From Hymenobacter caeli (GTDB taxonomy: Bacteria; Bacteroidota; Bacteroidia; Cytophagales; Hymenobacteraceae): a stretch of 64,000 nt of DNA. A program made the translations under genes and the position numbers. The stretch spans positions 1-64,000 of the forward strand of contig NZ_JABSNP010000008.1 in assembly GCF_013294115.1 (NCBI RefSeq), in the 5' to 3' direction. The notes below the pieces were generated by a model. That model was given only the letters and a program-made list of their open reading frames with translations. It did no database searches and was not told the origin of the DNA. Every line of letters begins with the position of its first letter. The stretch's first letter is position 1. This document shows, one piece after another, positions 18,891 to 27,190 of the stretch.

Positions 18891-19886
18891 CTAGAAACTG
18901 TAGCGAGGCGTGCGGATGGCTGGCCGAATGAGCAATCCGGGTTTGGGCAAACGGTACGAGAGCAGAATTTCATACGAGCTGGTGGCCCGAGCATCTTGGT
19001 TAAATGCAATAAAATCGTAAGCTAGGCCTAGGCGTACAGCGTTGTCTTTAGCAAAGCTTACACCTACTAAGCCCGAAACGGATTCTTGCTGGCGATAGTT
19101 TGCACCTATCCAATATTTATCGTCGAGTGTGGCGCGAACGCCGCCCTCGAAAGAATAATTTTTCGAGTTGCTCAGCTTGTCGCCCGAGCTAAAACTGCCA
19201 GGCAAGACGGCCTTGACCAATACTGTAGGCGTGACGACAACGGAAGACGACGCTTCGATATTGTATCCTGCCGTGAAATAAGCGTGATTTTCTCCTAAGT
19301 ACGAAGGAATTGCGTTGCCGTACTGATTGGAAAAATGATAAGTGGAGCGAAGCAGGTTGTTGACACTCAGCCCAGCGTAAAACTTGGGTGACTCATACCA
19401 AATGCCTGCGCCGGCATCAAACTTACGGTCCGAACCATTGTAGGGAATATACGGGTCGGTGGGGTCGATGGCCACGAACGTGCCCGCACTTAAGTAGGTA
19501 TAGGTGCCTTGAATACCAATGCCCAGCTTGCCAGCTCCCAGCTTTATGTGCTGCGAATACGAGAGCGTAGAATTGGTTACTTTTACTTCCCCAGCTTGGT
19601 CGTAGCTCACCGTCAAGCCAACGCCGCCGCTGAGGGCTGGTATGGGCAGCGAAGCCGTAAGCAAGCCCGTGCGGGGCGACCCATTGGCATCGCCCCGGGT
19701 ATTGCCAAGGTTGTAGTATTGGTAACGGCCGATAACGTTGATTTCACCCTGCCCTTTAATACCCGCGTAGGCCGGGTTGAGGTACATCCCATTAAAGCCG
19801 TAGTGCGTGAACTGCGGCTGCTGCTGCGCCAAGACCGGAGCCGCGCCACCGGCCAACAGAAGAAGAGCAAGTACGCTTGTTTTCAT
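18891..19886 (-). CDS. PorP/SprF family type IX secretion outer-membrane protein
   Basis: 331 aa. A signal peptide (about residues 1-20, MKTSVLALLLLAGGAAPVLA) is followed by QQQPQFTHYGFNGMYLNPAYAG, the family's N-terminal signature. The body has alternating beta strands consistent with an outer-membrane barrel, ending in an aromatic residue (TPRYSF). PorP/SprF proteins act with the type IX system, often partnering secreted adhesins such as SprB. The start is the ATG before KTSVLALL; the frame remains open 44 codons upstream but lacks signal character. It is separated from gldK by 240 nt, so it may have its own transcript. Confidence 0.9.
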   Translation of the reverse strand: MKTSVLALLLLAGGAAPVLAQQQPQFTHYGFNGMYLNPAYAGIKGQGEINVIGRYQYYNLGNTRGDANGSPRTGLLTASLPIPALSGGVGLTVSYDQAGEVKVTNSTLSYSQHIKLGAGKLGIGIQGTYTYLSAGTFVAIDPTDPYIPYNGSDRKFDAGAGIWYESPKFYAGLSVNNLLRSTYHFSNQYGNAIPSYLGENHAYFTAGYNIEASSSVVVTPTVLVKAVLPGSFSSGDKLSNSKNYSFEGGVRATLDDKYWIGANYRQQESVSGLVGVSFAKDNAVRLGLAYDFIAFNQDARATSSYEILLSYRLPKPGLLIRPAIRTPRYSF

Positions 19887-20071
19887 GTTGCGAAAAACCA
19901 GGAGAGAAAGGAAGCAGCCAGGGCAGTCCAAAAGGGCTATGTGATGCCCTTTCAAATGTAGTACTAAATCGTGGGCTACTAGCAGGCTACCCGCCCAAAC
20001 AAAGAACGCCGAAAACAAAGTTTCCGGCGTCCGAAAGGGATGTAATTACTGATTAGCTAAAGGCCCGTTGG

Positions 20072-20869
20072 CTACGCCTGCGCGGCCAGCTGATTGCGGC
20101 GGATGTACGCCTCGATGGCCCCGGCCATCGACGGCGCATTAGGCATAGGAGCTTCAATATCCAGTTCTAGGTTAGCGTCGCGCACAGCCTTGGCCGTGGT
20201 GGGGCCAAAGGCCGCGATGCGGGTACCATCCTGCACAAAATCGGGGAAGTTGACAAACAGCGAGCTGATGCCCGAGGGGCTGAAAAACGCCAGGCAATCG
20301 TACTTCACATCCGATAAGTCAGACAGGTCACTGGCCACCGTGCGGTAGATGACGGCCTCGGTAAACTTGAGGTTGTTGGCCCGCATGAACACGGGCAGGT
20401 CGTCTTTGCGGATGTCGGAGCAGGGGTAGAGAAAATTCTCGCCCTTGTGTTTTTTGATGACATCAAACAAATCAGCAGCGGTGCGCAACCCCACGAACAG
20501 CTTGCGCTTGCGCAGCACGATGTACTTCTGCAAGTAGTTGGCCGTCTGCTCCGAAATGCAGAAATACTTCATTTCGGCCGGCATTTCGAGCTTGGCTTCC
20601 TGGCAAATGCGGAAGAAGTGGTCAACGGCGTTGCGGCTGGTGAAGATTACCGCGGTGAACTCCGCAATGTTGATTTTGTCGCGCCGAAAATCTTTGTAAG
20701 AAACCGGCTGCACTTCGATAAACTCTCGGAAATCAACCCGAACACCGTATTTCTCAGCCAGGGCCGAGTAAGGGGACGTTTCGTTGGTGGGCTTCGGCTG
20801 GGTTACCAAAATGCTTTGGATGCGCTTGGCGTGCCGGCCGGCACCCGGCGTGTCTGCACTCTCGGCCAT
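20072..20869 (-). CDS. hemD: Uroporphyrinogen-III synthase
   Basis: 265 aa. It closes hydroxymethylbilane with inversion of ring D in heme synthesis. The family's two-lobe fold is visible as QSILVTQPKPTNETSPYSAL, EFTAVIFTSRNAVDHFF, the central CISEQTANYLQKYI, and the C-terminal FFSPSGISSLFVNFPD and RIAAFGPTTAKAVRDANLE. An N-terminal stretch of about 17 residues before the first strand is extra. It is 80 nt downstream of the DUF4271 gene, a pairing commonly seen in Bacteroidota. Confidence 0.92.
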   Translation of the reverse strand: MAESADTPGAGRHAKRIQSILVTQPKPTNETSPYSALAEKYGVRVDFREFIEVQPVSYKDFRRDKINIAEFTAVIFTSRNAVDHFFRICQEAKLEMPAEMKYFCISEQTANYLQKYIVLRKRKLFVGLRTAADLFDVIKKHKGENFLYPCSDIRKDDLPVFMRANNLKFTEAVIYRTVASDLSDLSDVKYDCLAFFSPSGISSLFVNFPDFVQDGTRIAAFGPTTAKAVRDANLELDIEAPMPNAPSMAGAIEAYIRRNQLAAQA

Positions 20870-20949
20870 ACAAGGAAAATAGGAGTACTGCTAGAACGAT
20901 AGGGGAAAGAAATCTGGGCAAAGACCGGGCTTAGGCCACCCGGGAATAA

Positions 20950-22149
20950 CTAGGTAGAAAACACCAACAGCCTTAGTAGAACCAGCAGGGGCAGTATTTC
21001 GGTAGCACAAAGGTACGCAAACAAATGAAGATTAAGCAGCGACGCGCGTTGGTGCACGGTGTAGAGCACCCGCAGCACGGCCCCCACCAGCACCAAAGCA
21101 ATAACGACCGCGGCCACGGCGTGCACGGCGGCGGGGTGGCGGCCGTTCAGGCCCAGGTAGAGCAGCAGCACAAAGGGCAGGAACAAGCCGGCCAGCAGGG
21201 TGCTGCGTAAAAATTCCCGGTACTGCACGGCGGCCAGCTCGCGCAAGTCGAATGTGTAGGCCAGCAACGACACATACAGATACTTGCCCAGCACAAAGCC
21301 GGCGATGAGGACCGCATAGAGTAGCACGCGCGCCACCACGGCCCGCTCGGGCACCACCACCAGCTGGCCCACCAGGGGCAGGTTTTCGAGCCCGGTGTGC
21401 AAAGCCGTGAGCAGCAGGGCGAAAGACACGCCGAACAACAGTACCAGCACAGCGTTGAGCACCGAAAAGGCCGGTCGCGCCAGAAATGTCCCTTGGTCGG
21501 AGGTGTTGCCGAACAGCTCATCGAACCGGAACATGCGGGCCAGGCCGGGCTGGTACGTGGCCCGCACCCCGCCGTAGAGCAGGCCCAGCGCCAGCAAAAA
21601 CCCCAGCAGCACGTTTTGCCCGAGGGGGACGGGCTGGCGCACCTGGGCAATCTCGGCCACGGTATCGGGGGTGGCATCGGGGGTGGCGGCCGGCGCTGAA
21701 GTGAACGAGGCAAGCGCCGGGCTGCCGCCGGGCTGCCACACGCCCAGCAGGTGGGTGCCGAGGGCTTGGCCCGGGGGCAGCCGCTGCGCCAGGTCAAAGG
21801 CATACGACCCGGTACGTCCGGCCGTGAACACCAGCTGGTTATCTAGAAACAGGCTCAGGCCGCGTTGGGCCGCGAAGGCCACTGGAAATGGCTGGCCGCG
21901 GCGCAGGCGCACGTACTGGTAGTAGGCGTGAGCGGGGGCGTGGTAGCCGGGCAGATACAAAATGAGCCGGTTGCGGCCCACGTCGTGAATGAGCCAGTCG
22001 GCGGTGATGCCCGTGGGCGCGGCCGGTGGCAGGGGCTGGTACTCGGCGGCCCGGCTGCCCAGGGCCCCCAACAGCAGTACGACGAGCCCGAGCCAGGCCC
22101 ACGCCCGCCCCGGGGCCCACCAGCCAGCAACGAAGAGCAGCACCGCCAT
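20950..22149 (-). CDS. DUF4271 family membrane protein
   Basis: 399 aa. An N-terminal hydrophobic stretch precedes an extracytoplasmic domain (about residues 40-180), then six or seven transmembrane segments. The C-terminal membrane part matches DUF4271, a Bacteroidota family of unknown function usually encoded next to hemD, as here. The start is the ATG giving MAVLLFVAGWW, 16 nt after the stop of the upstream transferase gene; the frame extends 29 codons further into that gene. The tight spacing suggests co-transcription. Confidence 0.8.
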   Translation of the reverse strand: MAVLLFVAGWWAPGRAWAWLGLVVLLLGALGSRAAEYQPLPPAAPTGITADWLIHDVGRNRLILYLPGYHAPAHAYYQYVRLRRGQPFPVAFAAQRGLSLFLDNQLVFTAGRTGSYAFDLAQRLPPGQALGTHLLGVWQPGGSPALASFTSAPAATPDATPDTVAEIAQVRQPVPLGQNVLLGFLLALGLLYGGVRATYQPGLARMFRFDELFGNTSDQGTFLARPAFSVLNAVLVLLFGVSFALLLTALHTGLENLPLVGQLVVVPERAVVARVLLYAVLIAGFVLGKYLYVSLLAYTFDLRELAAVQYREFLRSTLLAGLFLPFVLLLYLGLNGRHPAAVHAVAAVVIALVLVGAVLRVLYTVHQRASLLNLHLFAYLCATEILPLLVLLRLLVFST

Positions 22150-22165
22150 CACGTGGGCCGGGGGG

Positions 22166-23260
22166 TTAAGGGTGGGTTTGGGGACGGGGCGGGGCCGCCA
22201 CGGTTTCGCGGCGCAGGCGGCTCTGGTACACGCCAATGAACACGCTCAGCAGCACCGAAAACCCTACCAGGATGCCGATGAGGGCCAAGTTGCCGAGGTC
22301 CGCAAAATGAATCACGAACAAGATGACCAGCAGGTTGAGGGCCCCTAGCAGCAGCACGGTGCTGATTTGGGAGAAGCCCATGCCCAGCAGGCGGTGGTGG
22401 ATGTGGTTGCGGTCGGGAGCGAAGGGCGACTGGCCGGCCGCCATGCGAATCACAAACACGCGCAGCGTATCGAACAGCGGCACGAACAAGACGCCCAGCG
22501 CCACGGCCGGCGTGGCGCTGAACGGCAACTGCGTGCCCGGCTGCCCGCCCAGCTCAATGAACTGAATGGCCAGCACCGACACAATAAATCCGCAAACGAG
22601 CGAGCCGGTATCGCCCATGAAAATGGGAGCCCGGTGGAAATTATAGCGCAAAAAGCCGACCATACCCCCCATTAGGCACACCGCCACGAAGGCGTAGTTG
22701 CTAAAATTTTCGCCCCCGTAGCGGTAGAAATAGAAGCCAAACGTGCCCATGATGATGAGCACGATGGAGCCGGCTAGGCCGTCGAGGCCGTCGATGAGGT
22801 TGATGGCGTTGGTGATGCCCACGATGGTGGCCAGCGTGAAGGCGTAGCTGATACCCACTGGCAGCATGTAAACCCCCAAAATGCCTTGGAAGCTGGTGAT
22901 GCGCACATCGGCCATAATCATCACGATGCCCGTGGCCAGCAGCTGGCCCACAAATTTCTTGAACACCGACATGCCCACGAGGTCGTCTTTCAGGCCCACG
23001 AAGAACAGGATGATGCAGCCCGCCAGCAGCTCTTTCACGCCGTTTTGCAGGGGGGCGAAGATGGTAAGGGCCGACATGAACCCCGCAAATACCGCCACCC
23101 CGCCCAGGCGCGGCGTCAGCGACGAGTGCACGGTGCGCCCGTTGGGCGTATCGAGCATGTTTTTGAGGTGGGCGATGTGGATGATGGACGGCACGGCGAA
23201 CAGCGCCACCAAAAAGGCCCACCCCGCCGACAGCGCCAGCTGAATACTAATCGGGTTCAT
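22166..23260 (-). CDS. WecA/TagO-type undecaprenyl-phosphate sugar-1-phosphate transferase
   Basis: 364 aa, about ten transmembrane helices. MraY/WecA superfamily: it moves a UDP-sugar's sugar-1-phosphate (often GlcNAc or another N-acetylhexosamine) to undecaprenyl phosphate, the first step of O-antigen or exopolysaccharide synthesis. Motifs seen: LKDDLVG (about residue 90), NAINLIDGLDGLAG (about 148-161), FMGDTGS (about 212) and the cytoplasmic RNHIHHRLL loop (about 282), the last typical of WecA/TagO rather than MraY. The exact sugar cannot be told from sequence. Confidence 0.92.
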   Translation of the reverse strand: MNPISIQLALSAGWAFLVALFAVPSIIHIAHLKNMLDTPNGRTVHSSLTPRLGGVAVFAGFMSALTIFAPLQNGVKELLAGCIILFFVGLKDDLVGMSVFKKFVGQLLATGIVMIMADVRITSFQGILGVYMLPVGISYAFTLATIVGITNAINLIDGLDGLAGSIVLIIMGTFGFYFYRYGGENFSNYAFVAVCLMGGMVGFLRYNFHRAPIFMGDTGSLVCGFIVSVLAIQFIELGGQPGTQLPFSATPAVALGVLFVPLFDTLRVFVIRMAAGQSPFAPDRNHIHHRLLGMGFSQISTVLLLGALNLLVILFVIHFADLGNLALIGILVGFSVLLSVFIGVYQSRLRRETVAAPPRPQTHP

Positions 23261-23307
23261 AAAGAATAGGACATAGGGTAAGGCGGCCGGCCGGTGGCTG
23301 GAGGCCG

Positions 23308-23727
23308 CTAGCCGTGCAACACGCCGGCCCGGTCGAGCAGCGAGATGTGGATGAAGTTCTCGGGCACGATGGAGTCGGGCACGAAAATATATTTCTTGTC
23401 AAAAATCTGTTCGCCGCGGTAGTAGCTTACCCAGTACTGGTTGTTGAGGTGGAACAGGGCAGGGTCGAGGGGCTCGACGGGCACGGCCGTGCGGGGCGGC
23501 ACCTCCTCGAACAGGTAGCGCAACGTGGAGGTGCGCACCGCCTCGCCGTCGGGCTGCTGGCCGTAGCCGTGGGCATTCACGATGACGCTGCGGAGCGGGT
23601 AGGCGTTGTGGTTGAGCAGGTACACCTGCCACACGGGCTGCCCCGCGGGCGTGAGGGCTCCGTCTTCGGCCGGTATAATGGCCACCGAAACACCTTCTAC
23701 AGGGTCAAAGTGAATATCTTGCTTCAA
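23308..23727 (-). CDS. Conserved Bacteroidota protein of unknown function
   Basis: 139 aa, soluble, no signal peptide. It resembles a small Bacteroidota family that databases sometimes label phenylalanyl-tRNA synthetase alpha, which the sequence does not support: no class II synthetase motifs are present and it is far too short. Conserved-looking parts are WQVYLLNHNAYPLRSVIVNA, TSTLRYLFEEVP, NNQYWVSYYRGEQIFDKKYI and FVPDSIVPENF. The start is TTG (MKQDIHFDPVEG); no ATG is available. It lies between lipB and the WecA-type gene on the same strand. Confidence 0.8.
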   Translation of the reverse strand: MKQDIHFDPVEGVSVAIIPAEDGALTPAGQPVWQVYLLNHNAYPLRSVIVNAHGYGQQPDGEAVRTSTLRYLFEEVPPRTAVPVEPLDPALFHLNNQYWVSYYRGEQIFDKKYIFVPDSIVPENFIHISLLDRAGVLHG

Positions 23728-23805
23728 AAGAGCCGCGGATTTAATAGATTTTAACGGATGGCAACGGATGATTGGGGGCCCGCTCGTGCGAGAAAAAACG
23801 GCGGC

Positions 23806-24570
23806 TTAAGCAGTGGTGGCACCGAGAAGTTGGAGCAGGTGCGGCAGAAGGCGCTCCTGCACTTCCTCGACCGGCACGGGGCGGCCCAGCTCCTGGGCCA
23901 GCGAGGTCACGGCTTTGTCGGCGATGCCGCAGGGCACGATGTGGCCGAAGTAGCCGAGGTCGGGGTTCACGTTGAGGGCAAAGCCGTGCATGGTCACCCA
24001 GCGGCTGCACTTCACGCCCAACGCGCAGATTTTGCGCGGGTTAGACGCCCCTTCCTCCCAACCCAGCCACACCCCGGTGAGGCCCGCGATGCGGCCGGCC
24101 CGCAGGCCGTAGCCGGCCAGGGTCAGCAGCACGGCTTCCTCCAGTGTGCGCAGGTACCAGTGAATGTCGGGGCGGAAGTTGTCGAGGTCGAGGATGGGGT
24201 AGCCCACGAGCTGGCCGGGGCCGTGGTAAGTAATGTCGCCGCCCCGGTTGATGCGGTGGTAAGTGGCCCCGTGGCGGGCCAGGCCGGCGGCGTCGAGCAG
24301 CAGGTGCTCGGGCTTGCCGCTCTTGCCCAGCGTGTAGGTGTGCGGGTGCTGGCACAGCAGCAGGTGGTTGGGCGTGGGCGCGGGGGCCGTGCCGGCAGCT
24401 TGGGCCTGCCGGTTGCCGGTTTTGATGGCCACCGTGGCGGCCAGCAGCTCTTCCTGCAACGCCCAGGCCGGCTCGTAGGGCACCAGGCCCAGCCGCCGCA
24501 CGGCCAGCACCCGGTTGGGGGCGGCGAGGCGCGGCGCGGCGGCATCGGTTAGGGCAGGAGCGTTGGTCAT
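23806..24570 (-). CDS. lipB: Octanoyl-(acyl-carrier protein) transferase LipB
   Basis: 254 aa. It transfers octanoate from acyl carrier protein to lipoyl domains of 2-oxoacid dehydrogenases, the first step of lipoate synthesis. Motifs: RGGDITYHGPGQLVGYP (residues about 109-125), Lys180 in RKICALGVKCSRWVTMHG and catalytic Cys214 in IVPCGIADKAVTSL. The start is the ATG giving MTNAPALTD; the frame is open a further 50 codons upstream but that would run through the promoter at 24649-24656. Confidence 0.95.
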   Translation of the reverse strand: MTNAPALTDAAAPRLAAPNRVLAVRRLGLVPYEPAWALQEELLAATVAIKTGNRQAQAAGTAPAPTPNHLLLCQHPHTYTLGKSGKPEHLLLDAAGLARHGATYHRINRGGDITYHGPGQLVGYPILDLDNFRPDIHWYLRTLEEAVLLTLAGYGLRAGRIAGLTGVWLGWEEGASNPRKICALGVKCSRWVTMHGFALNVNPDLGYFGHIVPCGIADKAVTSLAQELGRPVPVEEVQERLLPHLLQLLGATTA

Positions 24571-24648
24571 CAGGCGGGTGCAGCGGATAGTGTTGGCCAA
24601 TGGCGGGGCGCGGCGGCCCGGCCCTACCTTCGCCCCGCCCCCGGGCCG

Positions 24649-24656
24649 CAAAGGTA
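24649..24656 (-). promoter_or_regulatory. Probable -7 box of lipB
   Basis: The minus strand reads TACCTTTG, a perfect match to TAnnTTTG, 78 nt upstream of the lipB ATG. A plus-strand near-match (TACCTTCG, 24625-24632) may drive yraN, so the two divergent promoters would overlap. Confidence 0.65.
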
Positions 24657-24718
24657 CAAAGGGGTTTAGGCTTGGGCGGGTTCCCGCCGGCCGTCCCCGT
24701 TTCCCCTTTTCTTCTTTC

Positions 24719-25078
24719 ATGCACGCCCCCCACGCCCTGGGCCAGGCCGGCGAAGCCGCCGCCGCCGCGTTCTACCTGGCCCGCGGCTACGAGGTGCTGG
24801 CCCGCGGCTACCGCCACGGCCGCGCCGAAGTGGACTTGGTACTGCGCCAAGGCACCGCCTTGCTGGTATTTGCAGAGGTGAAAACTCGCTCCGGCGGCCA
24901 GTACGGGCCACCCGAAACCTTCGTTTCGGCTCGCAAAAAGGAGTTGTTCCGCCTGGCTGCCACCCACTTGCAAGAGGAACTGGACTGGCGCGGCGACATC
25001 CGTTTCGACATCCTGGCCCTCACCCTGCGCCGCGACGGCAGCTTCTTGGTCGAGGCGTTCGAGGACGCATTTTACTAG
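24719..25078 (+). CDS. yraN: YraN/UPF0102 family endonuclease-like protein
   Basis: 119 aa. The fold is PD-(D/E)XK nuclease-like, with the metal-binding triad visible as GRAEVDLV (Glu, Asp) and FAEVKTRSGGQYG (Glu-x-Lys) at about residues 37-65. The N-terminal helix HALGQAGEAAAAAFYLARGY is the family hallmark. The cellular role is unsettled; a Holliday-junction or DNA-repair role is suspected. The ATG giving MHAPHALGQ was chosen as it matches family starts. It is divergent from lipB. Confidence 0.93.
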   Translation: MHAPHALGQAGEAAAAAFYLARGYEVLARGYRHGRAEVDLVLRQGTALLVFAEVKTRSGGQYGPPETFVSARKKELFRLAATHLQEELDWRGDIRFDILALTLRRDGSFLVEAFEDAFY

Positions 25079-25139
25079 AGGTTAATAGTTCGCACCAAGG
25101 GGGCGTGGCCCGGCGGTGCTTGGTCGCGGCTGGGGGCCG

Positions 25140-26150
25140 CTACCGGGCCTGGGCCCGCTTGGGCAGCACGTGGCCCCGCGCCGGGGGCACGCGGCCGGGG
25201 GCCGTGGGCGACGGCTCGGGCTCGCCGCGCTTGTCGATGTTTTTTTCCTTGTCGTACACTTCCACCCCGTTGCGGGTGAACTCTTTGAGTAGCTCGGGGA
25301 CCTCTACTTCGGGGTCGTAGCCGCTTTCGGGGTACTGGTACTCGTAGTGGCGGAAGTTTTTCTTCACGGCCCAGAAATTGGTCCAGACGCCCACGCGGCG
25401 GCCGTTTTCAAACTGGCCGGTCCATTCGCGCTGGCCGGTGGCGGTGTAGCTGGCGTAATCGCCTTCCAGCTTACCGTTCACGTAGGGCACTACTTCCTTC
25501 AGCTGGGTGCGGCCGGCGTCGAAGTACGTGATGTTGGCGTCGCGCGGGAAACCCATCTCGTAGTGCGTTTTGCTGAGCAGCGTGCCGTTGCGGTCGTAGC
25601 GCTCCCAGCGCAAGTGCTTCACACCCAAGGCGTAGAAGCCGGTTTCAAGCACTTTATTGTTTTGCAGCTTTTTATAAGGCCCGTGCAGGATTTTGGCGCT
25701 GGGGTCCAGCTCGCCGGCGGCGGCTTTGAAGATTTTGTGCTTCTTCGGGTCGTAGTAGTAGCGGGCCGGGGCCTGCAGGTTGGGCTGCTGGAAATATTTC
25801 AGGTAGTAGAACACCTCGATGGCCTGGTTGCGGCCCTTGCCGCCCGACTTGGCAAAGCCGCGCTTGATGCGCTCGCCCAGGAATATTTTTTTGCGCTTGC
25901 TGGGCTTGCGTTGGGCCTCCTTTTCTTTTTCCTTGGCGGCCCGCACCTCGGCCTTGCCCATGGCCACGCGCCGGGCCGTGCTCAGCGAGGGCCGGCCCCG
26001 GAGCGAGTCGGCGGTGTGGGTGAGGGTATCGGCCGCGGCGATTGCCTGGGCTTGGTCGGGCCGGGAATTGAAGGAAACGGTTTTGCGGGTGCAGGCCCCG
26101 GCCAGCGCCAGCAGCACCAGTAGTTGGGCTCCCCAACGAAAAGTAGGCAT
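25140..26150 (-). CDS. YwqK/MORN-type repeat lipoprotein
   Basis: 336 aa. A lipoprotein signal (LLVLLALAGACTRK, Cys about residue 20) is followed by a charged linker rich in K/E/R (about 55-100). The middle and C-terminal part has short GxYxxYxxxGxxxxxGxxxNGxxxG repeats, for example LEGDYASYTATGQREWTGQF and GRRVGVWTNFW, typical of proteins annotated YwqK-family antitoxin. There is no toxin partner nearby, so that name should not be taken literally. The ATG at 26150 is preferred because the upstream one lies at the predicted transcription start. The tail is Pro/Arg-rich. Confidence 0.8.
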   Translation of the reverse strand: MPTFRWGAQLLVLLALAGACTRKTVSFNSRPDQAQAIAAADTLTHTADSLRGRPSLSTARRVAMGKAEVRAAKEKEKEAQRKPSKRKKIFLGERIKRGFAKSGGKGRNQAIEVFYYLKYFQQPNLQAPARYYYDPKKHKIFKAAAGELDPSAKILHGPYKKLQNNKVLETGFYALGVKHLRWERYDRNGTLLSKTHYEMGFPRDANITYFDAGRTQLKEVVPYVNGKLEGDYASYTATGQREWTGQFENGRRVGVWTNFWAVKKNFRHYEYQYPESGYDPEVEVPELLKEFTRNGVEVYDKEKNIDKRGEPEPSPTAPGRVPPARGHVLPKRAQAR

Positions 26151-26182
26151 GAGCGACACGTGAGTTTTTCGCGGTATCAACG

Positions 26183-26190
26183 CAAAAGTA
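26183..26190 (-). promoter_or_regulatory. Probable -7 box of the YwqK-type gene
   Basis: Minus strand TACTTTTG, matching TAnnTTTG, 33 nt upstream of the chosen ATG. It helps rule out the ATG at 26180. Confidence 0.55.
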
Positions 26191-26216
26191 CGGGGTTTCG
26201 TGCGCGGCCGGGGCCC

Positions 26217-27026
26217 CTACCCCACCACTTGCCGGGTGGCCAGGTCGAGCCGCTGGCCGGCCACGAGCAGGTGCGTCAGCACGCCGTGGCCGCTGATGGG
26301 CTGCCGGGCCCCGGGGCCCACCAGGCTAATGTGCTGGGCGTGGGCGGCATCGAAGGCGAAGATGACCTCGTCGCCGAACACTTCGGCGGGCTGGCCGGGG
26401 CGCAGCAGCAGGCCGGTTTCTTCGCTCAGGCCCAGGGCCAGGCACGCGGGATGGGCCAGCACGGCGTGCAATAGGCGCGGGTAGCGGTGGCGCTCGGCAA
26501 AGTGCTGGTCGAGCACCACGCCGGCCAGCAGCCCCAGGCCGGGCCGCACCCCGATGCCCCCGGGCAGCAGGCTGCGCCAGCCGCGCCCGTCCACGAGCAT
26601 GAACTCGGCCAGGGCGGCGGCCCCGGCGCTGGTACCGGCCAGCACGAAGCCGGCGTCGGTGCGGCACCGCTCCTTCAGCAGGGCCAGGAATTCCGAGTTT
26701 TCCAGGAAGTCCGTCAGGCGCTCCTGGTTGCCGCCGCTCAGGAACAGCAGGTCGGCCCGGCGCAGGCGGGCCAGGGTGGCGGGGGCGTCGGCGGGGTGGG
26801 TTTCGTCGATTTCGAGGTGGCCCACGTCGGCACAGCCCCGCGCCTGCCACGAGCGGGCGTAGGACGCGGCCGTGCGGGCCGGGTTGGCGGTGGTGGCGGT
26901 GGTGAGCACCTCGATGCGGGCGTCGGGGCGGGGCAGCAGGCCGGCCAGCAGCGCCACCAGGGCCTCGTCGCCGCCACCGCCGTAGAGGACCAGGGTGGCG
27001 CGGAGTACGGAAACAGGGCGGGACAT
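26217..27026 (-). CDS. Cyanophycinase-like S51 family peptidase
   Basis: 269 aa. Glutamine-amidotransferase-like fold with the nucleophile elbow GTSAGAAALAE (Ser about residue 133) and the partner motifs SGGNQERL and DQHFAERHRYPRLLHAV. Cyanophycinases split beta-Asp-Arg dipeptides from cyanophycin; related family members are dipeptidases. No cyanophycin synthetase lies nearby, so substrate is unknown and the enzyme may be a related exopeptidase. The start is the ATG giving MSRPVSVLRATLVLYGGGG; the open frame upstream (41 codons) is probably non-coding. Confidence 0.85.
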   Translation of the reverse strand: MSRPVSVLRATLVLYGGGGDEALVALLAGLLPRPDARIEVLTTATTANPARTAASYARSWQARGCADVGHLEIDETHPADAPATLARLRRADLLFLSGGNQERLTDFLENSEFLALLKERCRTDAGFVLAGTSAGAAALAEFMLVDGRGWRSLLPGGIGVRPGLGLLAGVVLDQHFAERHRYPRLLHAVLAHPACLALGLSEETGLLLRPGQPAEVFGDEVIFAFDAAHAQHISLVGPGARQPISGHGVLTHLLVAGQRLDLATRQVVG

Positions 27027-27190
27027 GGAGCAGCGGGGCAGATTTGGAGCGGCAAGATGGGCGGTTTTGACCAGACGACGGGCCCGGGCCGCGCTGGGCA
27101 TACGGCCTGGGCCCGGAATTGACGTAATTTCGTGGCCCAATCTTGTCATAAACCCTGCTAGCCTAGCGAAGCACTACCGCCCGTCCTGCC

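Noticed and set aside
21008..21015. TACCTTTG on the minus strand inside the DUF4271 gene, a possible internal promoter for hemD
   Set aside because: No TTG at the right distance and it lies in coding sequence; a chance match is likely.
25140..26150. Toxin-antitoxin system suggested by the YwqK family name
   Set aside because: No toxin gene is adjacent and the protein is a signal-bearing lipoprotein with MORN-like repeats.
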